A stretch of DNA of 64,000 bases, from NCBI RefSeq assembly GCF_004795255.1, contig NZ_SSBQ01000002.1, positions 3,491,501-3,555,500 on the forward strand, read 5' to 3'. The stretch is from Streptomyces sp. RKND-216. GTDB taxonomy: Bacteria > Actinomycetota > Actinomycetes > Streptomycetales > Streptomycetaceae. Under the pieces are notes generated by a model that saw nothing but the letters and a program-made list of their open reading frames with translations, had not been told where the DNA came from and ran no database searches. Position numbers and translations under genes: made by a program. Of the stretch, positions 7,151-13,506 are shown in pieces. Each line of letters opens with the position of its first letter. Position 1 is the stretch's first letter.

Positions 7151-8215
7151 TCAGCCCTGGCCGTACAGGTCCGTGTAGGAGGGGAACAACCCGCCCGGGC
7201 CGTCCACAGTCTCGGCTGCCAGCGCAGCCCGCACCACTGCCCGCGTCACCACGTCCGCCCCCGCGGACAGCACCTCGTTCAACCGGGCCTCCTCCACCTC
7301 GTGTTCGCCGGTCGCCAGGGTGAACACGGTGTCCCCGTCGTGCAGCAGGTGCACCGGACGGATCGCCCGCGCCAGGCCGTCGTGCGCCGTCCCGGCCAGC
7401 TTCTGCGACTGAGCCCGGGTCAGGCGGGCGTCCGTACCCACGACCGCGAGGGTGGTGTTCAGCGGCGGCCGCACCGAGCCGGCCCAACGCCGCTCGGACC
7501 CCTCGCGCGCCGTCTCCATACGCCTCAGCGCCTGCGCATGCAGCTCCGGCGACGGAACGGTGGCGGATCCCGTCCACAGCTCGCCGTAGAGCACCCCGGA
7601 CGAAGCGTCCGTCAGGGAGCCGACGGCGTTCACCACGACCAGCGCCCCGACGGTCACACCCGACGGGAGCAGCATGCTCGCCGTGCCAGTGCCGCCCTTC
7701 ATCCCACCGGCGACCGCGCCCGTCCCCGCGCCGACGTTCCCCTGCTCCGGGGCCTCCGGCCCGGCGGATCCGCCTCCGTCCGTCCGCCCCGTCCGGCTCG
7801 CGGCCGCCGCCTCGACCGCCTCCCGCCCCAGCTCCGCGTCCGGCCGGGCCCGCCAGTCGCCGCCGCGGCCCAGGTCGAAGAGACAGGCCGCCGGCACCAC
7901 CGGAACCACCTGGCCCGGCTCGGGACCGATCCGGAATCCGCGGTCGTGCTTCTCCAGCCAGGACATCACCCCGGACGCGGCGTCCAGCCCGAAGGCGCTG
8001 CCACCGGTCAGCACGACCGCTTCGACACGCTGCACCAGGTTCCGCGGGTCCAGGGCGTCCGTCTCGCGGGTGCCCGGGCCGCCGCCCCGCACATCCACCG
8101 CCGCGACCGCTCCGCCCTCGGGCGCCAGCACCACGGTCGTACCGGTCAGCCGGCCACCTCCGGTCCGCCGGGCGTGGCCCACGCGCAGGCCGTTCACATC
8201 CGTCAGGGAGTCCAT
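7151..8215 (-). CDS. P1-family (DmpA-like) self-processing peptidase
   Basis: 354 residues from ATG 8215; the frame is open further upstream, but that part is shadow sequence. It begins MDSLTDVNGLRVGH, the usual opening of P1/S58 family members. It has VVLTGGSAFGLDAASGV, the glycine-rich GNVGAGTGAVAGGMKGGTGTAS, and VNAVGS, where Ser200 aligns with the nucleophile that DmpA-type enzymes expose by cleaving before it. Family members are Ntn-like aminopeptidases, some acting on beta-amino or D-amino peptides. Here the substrate is unknown. The protein has no signal peptide and is probably cytoplasmic. It is divergent from the small gene at 8311. Confidence 0.85.
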   Translation of the reverse strand: MDSLTDVNGLRVGHARRTGGGRLTGTTVVLAPEGGAVAAVDVRGGGPGTRETDALDPRNLVQRVEAVVLTGGSAFGLDAASGVMSWLEKHDRGFRIGPEPGQVVPVVPAACLFDLGRGGDWRARPDAELGREAVEAAAASRTGRTDGGGSAGPEAPEQGNVGAGTGAVAGGMKGGTGTASMLLPSGVTVGALVVVNAVGSLTDASSGVLYGELWTGSATVPSPELHAQALRRMETAREGSERRWAGSVRPPLNTTLAVVGTDARLTRAQSQKLAGTAHDGLARAIRPVHLLHDGDTVFTLATGEHEVEEARLNEVLSAGADVVTRAVVRAALAAETVDGPGGLFPSYTDLYGQG

Positions 8216-8298
8216 GACCGACCTGGATACCAGCACCGGGGCCCGGCGGCCGTGCCCCGGTGCGCGCCCGGAGTGGCGGGAGCCTCCGGAACGCCCCG

Positions 8299-8304
8299 TA
8301 CCCT
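8299..8304 (+). promoter_or_regulatory. -10 element for a leaderless transcript
   Basis: TACCCT followed by exactly six bases before ATG 8311, with no ribosome-binding sequence in between. Confidence 0.5.
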
Positions 8305-8310
8305 GGTGGC

Positions 8311-8502
8311 ATGACGGACAGCGCAGCACGGCCGGACGGGCCGGACGCCCACCAGCCCCCGACGGCGCTGGTCTTCGACGACCCACTGGGCCGGACCTCC
8401 CAGGACGACGGCGACGTGGGCTGGGGCGACCGCCCCGCCTCCGGCGGCGGAGCCGCGGACCTGGCTCGATTCCTGGACGAGAAGCCGCCCCACCACCTCT
8501 GA
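8311..8502 (+). CDS. Small conserved protein of unknown function (63 aa)
   Basis: 63 residues from ATG 8311. The sequence is acidic and mostly disordered, with the conserved-looking core ALVFDDPLGRTSQDDGDVGWG and the tail ADLARFLDEKPPHHL. I recall similar small proteins in many Streptomyces genomes, with no assigned function. An upstream in-frame extension to 8260 is unlikely because the -10 element lies directly before ATG 8311. It converges on mscL. Confidence 0.7.
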   Translation: MTDSAARPDGPDAHQPPTALVFDDPLGRTSQDDGDVGWGDRPASGGGAADLARFLDEKPPHHL

Positions 8503-8584
8503 CCGGGCCCGCAGACCACCGACGGGGGAGCAGCAGCCCCGTCTCCCGGGCCGGCCCGCGCGCCGTCTCCTCCCGGGCCGGCCG

Positions 8585-9111
8585 CTACTTCTTGTCGGTC
8601 GCCACCCCGTCGCCAGAGGCGTCGGCGTTGCGCTGAGCGGCGACCTTGCCCGCCGCGTCGTCGGCCGAACCGTCCCGCTGCGCCACCAGCAGGTCCCGGA
8701 TCTCCTTCAGCACGTCCACCTCGGTCGGGGCTGCCGGAGCCGGGGCGGGAGCCTGGGCGGCCTGACGTTCCTTGTACCGGTTCATCGGCAGGACCATCAG
8801 GAAGTACACGACCGCGGCCGTGATCAGGAAGGTCAGCGCGGCACTGACCACCCCGCCCCAGCTGATCGGGATCCCGGAGATCACGTCCCCGGTCGCCGGG
8901 TCCACCTGGCAGTCGCCTGGAGGCAGATCCGGTACTCGCTCAGGTCCTTGGAGCCGAGCGCGCCCACGACCGGGTTGATGAAGCCCTTCACCACCGAGTC
9001 GACGACCTTGGTGAAGGCCGCGCCGATGACGACGGCGACGGCCAGCTCGACCACGTTGCCCCGCATCAGGAAGGTCTTGAACCCGCCGACGACGCTTTGC
9101 TTCTCGCTCAA
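8585..9111 (-). pseudogene. mscL: Large-conductance mechanosensitive channel MscL, interrupted by a frameshift
   Basis: The first frame (9111 down to about 8925) starts at TTG 9111 behind GAGGAGAGG and reads [19 protein letters not shown], then the first transmembrane helix [18 protein letters not shown], to SEYRICLQ. The rest is in another frame from about 8935 to 8585: [20 protein letters not shown], the second transmembrane helix (ALTFLITAAVVYFLMVLPMN), and the C-terminal helix VLKEIRDLLVAQR. Together they make one normal MscL of about 175 residues. Going from the first frame to the second requires one missing base around 8920-8935, in the periplasmic loop. MscL is the homopentameric emergency release valve for osmotic downshock. 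Either the gene is recently broken or the assembly lacks one base. Confidence 0.85.
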
Positions 9112-9204
9112 CTGACTGCCTCTCCTCGCCCACGCTCACCGACAGGGAACGCCCGACACGGTGCCTGAGCGGCGGTGGCGCTGTCCAGCTGCGGTCACCC
9201 CTGG

Positions 9205-9876
9205 TCAGCACAATGTCACCGCCAGGGGTGACACGGCGGCGGCCCCGGCGAGGTCGGTCGCCGTGTCCCGGGGGACCTCCAGCACGATCAGGCCGCCGCG
9301 CTCCGGCGGGCCGCCGACGGACGGGTCTGTCGCCGGACGGCGAGGCACCGCCTTGACCAGCGCGCGCCCGGCCACGATCCGGGCGCCGGACACCTCGCCC
9401 GCCCCGTCCGCGAGACCTCCGGCGCGTACGGCCCGGGTCGCGATCACGTCGACCCGGTCACCGGGCCGCAGCAGCTCCACGGCGGCCGCGTCAGCGATGC
9501 GTACGGGCGCCGCGACCGTACGGCCGCCCGGCCCGGGCTGCGGCGCCGGGCCGCCCGGGGCGTCGCGCCGCTCCACGGCCGCGCCCGCCGGGACGTCCCC
9601 GGCACCCGCCCCGGGCGGGGACGGCTCGGTACGCGCCGCCGTCAGAGAGGCGCAGGCGGCCGCCACTGCCAGCCCGGCTGCCAGGAGGCGGCGTGGAGGG
9701 CGCAGCGCACGCCGCAGCGCCGGGCCACGTCGTCTGCGCCCCCGGCCGGCGAGGACCGGCGGGAAGTCCGCGACGCCGCCGCGTGGCGGCACCGCGGAGT
9801 CGGAGCAGCCCGGTGGCGCAATCGACGGGTACGGCCCGGCGGAGTGGGCGGGAAGCGAGGCACAGGACGAGGACAT
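9205..9876 (-). CDS. SAF-domain / RcpC-CpaB-like membrane-anchored protein
   Basis: 223 residues from ATG 9876, with AGGTGG nine bases upstream; the frame is open beyond it, but without a good start. A basic region (RRRRGPALRRALRPPRRLL) precedes one hydrophobic segment (AAGLAVAAACASL). Then come a Pro/Gly-rich linker and a SAF-like domain with VELLRPGDRVDVIA, GARIVAGRALV and GLIVLEVPRDTATDLAGAA. The last two resemble the RcpC/CpaB family that assembles Flp/Tad pili. No other pilus genes are in the window, so a pilus role is not supported here. It lies in a co-directional row with mscL and MTA phosphorylase, separated from the latter by a strong hairpin. Confidence 0.6.
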   Translation of the reverse strand: MSSSCASLPAHSAGPYPSIAPPGCSDSAVPPRGGVADFPPVLAGRGRRRRGPALRRALRPPRRLLAAGLAVAAACASLTAARTEPSPPGAGAGDVPAGAAVERRDAPGGPAPQPGPGGRTVAAPVRIADAAAVELLRPGDRVDVIATRAVRAGGLADGAGEVSGARIVAGRALVKAVPRRPATDPSVGGPPERGGLIVLEVPRDTATDLAGAAAVSPLAVTLC

Positions 9877-9927
9877 GCGACACCACCTGACGTGGTCGGC
9901 CGTGAAAGGCGGGAGAGGCGTGAAAGC

Positions 9928-9970
9928 CGTGAGAGCCGTACGAAGCCCGGTGCTTCGTACGGCTCTCACG
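9928..9970. terminator. Very strong hairpin (19-bp perfect stem) downstream of MTA phosphorylase
   Basis: CGTGAGAGCCGTACGAAGC (9928-9946) is the exact reverse complement of 9952-9970, with a 5-base loop CCGGT. It lies about 150 bases after the stop of the MTA phosphorylase gene and before the CpaB-like gene. Imperfect direct repeats of the type GTGAAAGGC / GTGAAAGCC / GTGAGAGCC precede it (9902-9938). Confidence 0.7.
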
Positions 9971-10116
9971 TTGCACGATCACGGCGCGTCCCGCCGGCGG
10001 CTGTGGACGACGCGGAACCTGTGGACGACTCCGTCCCCCACAGGAGCGATGCGGCGCCTCACCCGCCGCACGACCCCCGCTGCACACCGTCCGGAGGCGG
10101 AGTCGCCTCGGTCGCC

Positions 10117-10947
10117 TCAGGGCAGCTTGATCCCCGGGTCCACCCCGTCCAGTGAGCGCCCGCACACGCAGTCCTGCTCGGCCGGCAGCAGCCCGACGGC
10201 GTCGAACAGCACCTCGCGCAGCCGCCCCACGTTCTCGCCGAAGACGCGCAGCACCTCCTCGTGGGAGACGCCCTCGCCGGTCTCGGCACCCGCGTCCAGG
10301 TCCGTGACCAGGGTCATCGAGGCGTAGCAGAGCCCGAGTTCACGGGCCAGGACGGCTTCCGGGTGACCCGTCATGCCGACCACCGACCAGCCCTGGGAGG
10401 CGTGCCAACGGGACTCGGCGCGGGTGGAGAAGCGCGGCCCTTCGACGACGCAGAGCGTGCCCCCGTCTACGGGCTCCCAGCCGCGTCCTCGCGCGGCGGA
10501 CAGCGCGGCCTGACGGCCGTGCTCGCAGTAGGGGTCGGCGAATCCGCAGTGCACCACGTTCGGCTGAGAGCCGTCGGGCAGCGGTTCGCCGTCGAAGAAC
10601 GACTGCACGCGGTTCTTCGTGCGGTCGACGAGCTGATCCGGGACCAGCAGCGTTCCGGGCCCGTACTCCGGGCGGAGGCCGCCCACCGCGCACGGGGCCA
10701 GTACCTGGCGCACACCCGCGGACCGCAGCGCCCAGAGGTTCGCGCGGTAGTTGATGCGGTGCGGCGGCAGGTGGTGCTTGCGGCCGTGCCGGGGCAGGAA
10801 GGCGACGCTGCGGCCGCTGATCTCCCCGAGGAACAACGAGTCGCTCGGCGGGCCGTAGGGCGTGTCGACGGTGACCTCGGTCACGTCGTCGAGGAAGGAG
10901 TAGAACCCGGACCCGCCGATGACGCCGATCTCTGCTTGTGCGGTCAT
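10117..10947 (-). CDS. mtnP: S-methyl-5'-thioadenosine phosphorylase
   Basis: 276 residues, matching the family. It splits methylthioadenosine with phosphate into adenine and methylthioribose-1-phosphate, in polyamine and methionine salvage. Family motifs visible: IGVIGGSGFYSF at the N-terminus, the phosphate-binding FLPRHGRKHHLPPHRINYRAN, VVEGPRFSTRAES, and GWSVVGMTGHPEAVLARELGLCYASMTLVTDLDAG. ATG 10947 is preferred to the upstream GTG at 10956 because AGGGTGAG lies just in front of it. A purine nucleoside phosphorylase with another substrate is possible, but the RHG and GMTGHPEA segments favour MTA phosphorylase. It is co-directional with the FmdB-type gene. Confidence 0.85.
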   Translation of the reverse strand: MTAQAEIGVIGGSGFYSFLDDVTEVTVDTPYGPPSDSLFLGEISGRSVAFLPRHGRKHHLPPHRINYRANLWALRSAGVRQVLAPCAVGGLRPEYGPGTLLVPDQLVDRTKNRVQSFFDGEPLPDGSQPNVVHCGFADPYCEHGRQAALSAARGRGWEPVDGGTLCVVEGPRFSTRAESRWHASQGWSVVGMTGHPEAVLARELGLCYASMTLVTDLDAGAETGEGVSHEEVLRVFGENVGRLREVLFDAVGLLPAEQDCVCGRSLDGVDPGIKLP

Positions 10948-10980
10948 GCGGCTCACCCTACGGTTCCGCCGCGCTCCCGG

Positions 10981-11325
10981 TCAGGCCGCGGAGGAAGGAG
11001 CAGGGGACTTCGCAGTGCTCTTGCCGGAGCCCTTGTCCTTCGAGCCGTTCTTGGCGGAGGAGTCCGCGGAACCGGACGACGTGTCCGAGGAGCCGTTCGA
11101 GGACGACGACGAGGCGGAGGACGACGAGGCCGTGCTGCCCGACGAGGAGCCGCGGCTGTCGTTCCGGTAGAAGCCCGAGCCCTTGAACACGATGCCGACC
11201 GCAGAGAACACCTTCTTCAGGCGTCCCTTGCAGCCCGGGCACTCGGTCAGCGAGTCATCGGTGAACTTCTGCACCACCTCGAGGCCATCGCCGCACTCGG
11301 TGCACTGGTACTGATACGTCGGCAC
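10981..11325 (-). CDS. FmdB-family zinc ribbon protein
   Basis: 114 residues from GTG 11325, with AGGAGGA six bases upstream. The first 55 residues form the FmdB/CxxC zinc ribbon: MPTYQYQCTECG, then ECPGCKGRLKKVFSAVGIVFKGSGFYRND. Two CxxC pairs can bind one zinc. The second half is an extremely Ser-rich low-complexity tail with little else. The family is found throughout bacteria and has been called a putative regulatory protein, without proof. It lies 33 bases upstream of MTA phosphorylase in the same direction, so the two are probably co-transcribed. Confidence 0.85.
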   Translation of the reverse strand: MPTYQYQCTECGDGLEVVQKFTDDSLTECPGCKGRLKKVFSAVGIVFKGSGFYRNDSRGSSSGSTASSSSASSSSSNGSSDTSSGSADSSAKNGSKDKGSGKSTAKSPAPSSAA

Positions 11326-11508
11326 GTCTTTCCTCCTGGCACTCTTCCCTGTGGAGTGCTAACGACGCTCCATCGTGCAGTATTTCCGTCCCGTAGTCCA
11401 CCGCGCGCGCACCGGACATGGATCACAGAACGGCCGCGCACGGACGCCGCAGGGGCATCGGGCCACGGGCCGCGGTTCCCCGGAGGATCCCGACCCTGCG
11501 CCCGCCCG

Positions 11509-13020
11509 TCAGCGGTCCCCGGCCGCCGTGCTGCCGCCCGTGCCGAGCCAGCCCGCCAGCTTGCCGCCCCGGTTCACCGCGAGCAGCCGCCGCTCCGCCG
11601 CGTCCCGCACCGCGTCCGTGGTGACGACCAGCAGCTCGTCGCCGTGCCGCAGCACCGTGGACGGCAGCGGCACGAAGCTCGTGCCGCCCCGCACCACCAG
11701 GGTCACCGCCGCGCCGGGAGGCAGCCGCAGCTCCGTGACCTCCACGCCGTGCATCCGCGACGTCTCGCCCACGCTCATCGACAGCATGTGGCCGCGCAGC
11801 CGCTCCAGCGGCGCCGACTCGAGATCGACGTCCGCGGGCCCGCGAGCCTCCTCCAACCGGAGTTTCCGTGCGACCCAGGGCAGCGTCGGGCCCTGGACCA
11901 AGGTGAAGATCACGACCAGCACGAAGACGATGTTGAAGATCCGCTCGCTGCTGGGCACCCCGGCCACCATCGGGATGGTGGCCAGCACGATGGGCACCGC
12001 GCCGCGCAGCCCGGCCCAGGAGAGCAGCGCCTGGTCCTTCCAGGACCACCGGAACGGCAACAGGCCGACCACCACCGACAGCGGTCGCGCGACGAGGGTC
12101 AGCGCCAGTCCGACGGCGATCGCCGGCAGTACGTCGTCGCCCAGGTCGTGCGGCGTGACAAGCAGCCCGAGCAGCACGAACAGGCTGATCTGCGCCAGCC
12201 ACGCGACGCCGTCGGCGAAGCCGCGCACGGCCGGGCGGTGCGGGAGGCTGGCGTTCCCCAGCACAAGCGCGGTGATGTAGACGGAGAGGAAGCCGCTGCC
12301 GTGCAGCGTGGCGCCGCCCGCGTAGGAGAGAACGCAGAGGGCCATGACCGCGATCGGGTAGAGGCCGGACGCCGGCAGCGCCACGCGACGCAGCCCGAAC
12401 GCGCCGAGGCGGCCCACCAGCATGCCGGTGGCCGCGCCGATCGCCAGCTGCATGACGATCATCGCGATCAGCACGTACCAGCTCTGCGGCTCGTGTTCGA
12501 GAGCGGAGAGGGCGACGACGAGGATGACCACCGGTGCGTCGTTGAAGCCCGACTCGGCCTCCAGCGTGCCGGTGATCCGCTGCGGCAGCGGTACCCGGCG
12601 CAGCACGGAGAAGACGGCCGCGGCGTCGGTGGAGGACACCACGGCGCCGATGATGAGGGCGAGCCGCCACTCCAGCCCGATGAGGTAGTGCGCGGAGACG
12701 GCGACCACCCCGACGCTGACCGCGACGCCGACCGTGGCCAGCGTGGCGGCCGCGGGGACCGAGCGCCGGATGTCGCGCCACTTGGTGCCCAGTCCCCCCT
12801 CGGCAAGGATCACGACGAGAGCGGCGTAGCCGAGGGTCCGGGTGAGTTCGGCGTCCTCGAATTCGAGGCCGAGCACGTCCTGGCCCAGGAGGATGCCGAT
12901 CCCGAGGTAGACCAGCAGGCTGGGCAGGCCCGTGCGTGCCGACAGCCGCACTGCGGCCATGGCGAGGAGCAGGACGGCGGCGCTGATCAGCATGATCTGG
13001 TTGAGCTGCTCGACAGTCAG
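11509..13020 (-). CDS. CPA1-type K+(Na+)/H+ antiporter with C-terminal TrkA-C-like domain; CTG start
   Basis: 503 residues from the chosen start. About 12 transmembrane helices (residues 10-395) carry the cation/proton antiporter core, with GFNDAPVVILV, SSTDAAAVFSVLRR and LSWAGLRGAVPIVLATIPM. The cytoplasmic end (about 410-490) has a TrkA-C/RCK-C-like domain (GVEVTELRLPPGAAVTLVVRGG), as in potassium/proton antiporters of the NhaP2/CvrA type. The start is odd. GGAGGAG is placed six bases before CTG 13020, which opens a conserved-looking LTVEQLNQIML; the next in-frame start, ATG 12993, is too far from that ribosome site. The frame is open much further upstream only because it reads through the 7-bp repeat. 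Confidence 0.8.
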   Translation of the reverse strand: MTVEQLNQIMLISAAVLLLAMAAVRLSARTGLPSLLVYLGIGILLGQDVLGLEFEDAELTRTLGYAALVVILAEGGLGTKWRDIRRSVPAAATLATVGVAVSVGVVAVSAHYLIGLEWRLALIIGAVVSSTDAAAVFSVLRRVPLPQRITGTLEAESGFNDAPVVILVVALSALEHEPQSWYVLIAMIVMQLAIGAATGMLVGRLGAFGLRRVALPASGLYPIAVMALCVLSYAGGATLHGSGFLSVYITALVLGNASLPHRPAVRGFADGVAWLAQISLFVLLGLLVTPHDLGDDVLPAIAVGLALTLVARPLSVVVGLLPFRWSWKDQALLSWAGLRGAVPIVLATIPMVAGVPSSERIFNIVFVLVVIFTLVQGPTLPWVARKLRLEEARGPADVDLESAPLERLRGHMLSMSVGETSRMHGVEVTELRLPPGAAVTLVVRGGTSFVPLPSTVLRHGDELLVVTTDAVRDAAERRLLAVNRGGKLAGWLGTGGSTAAGDR

Positions 13021-13203
13021 GGGCCGCTCCTCCCACCCGTTCGTTTGAGTAGCTAACAATTTACCATCGCTTGACCGTCGGCCGGCTGCCCGGGGCCGGT
13101 GCCCGGACCGCCTCCCGCCGGTCGGCCCCGAACCGCACGGCACCCACTTCCGGTGTCCGCGCGCACCGCGGACACCGTGCGCCCGGGGGCACCGGCACCG
13201 TTG

Positions 13204-13335
13204 GTGCGACGTGCGACGTGCGACGTGCGACGTGCGACGTGCGACGTGCGACGTGCGACGTGCGACGTGCGACGTGCGACGTGCGACGTGCGACGTGCGA
13301 CGTGCGACGTGCGACGTGCGACGTGCGACGTGCGA
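13204..13335. repeat. Heptanucleotide tandem repeat GTGCGAC, about 18.9 perfect copies
   Basis: The unit GTGCGAC is repeated without a mismatch over 132 bases. It lies in the 486-bp space between the divergent antiporter and penicillin-acylase genes, about 180 bases from either start. Each unit contains an ACGT core across the junction. Because seven is not a multiple of three, any change of copy number shifts the frame of readings through it. I see no gene in the rest of this space; an AT-rich patch at 13043-13066 could hold the antiporter promoter. Confidence 0.97.
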
Positions 13336-13506
13336 ACGTCCGGCGCCCGGGGGCTCGGAGTCGGGGTCCTCTCCCATTCTCGGCTCCAGCGCCCCCACAC
13401 GCGCCCGGACTTGCCCTCTGCGCTGACTCCCTTTCGGAGCCGTCACCGGCTCGGCCTATGGTTGCTCCAGCAGTCGAAGGATCACCCCTGCCCTCGAAGG
13501 ACAGCG

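Noticed and set aside
9205..9876. Part of a Tad/Flp pilus locus.
   Set aside because: Only a weak CpaB-like domain is present; no other pilus genes are nearby.
13021..13070. c-di-AMP (ydaO-type) riboswitch before the cation antiporter.
   Set aside because: The AT-rich promoter-like patch is within 50 bases of the start, leaving no room for a riboswitch, and no conserved ydaO elements are seen.
13204..13335. CRISPR array or protein-coding repeat in the heptanucleotide run.
   Set aside because: The unit is 7 bases with no spacers. Peptides read through it (such as RTSHVAR) are only the repeat translated.
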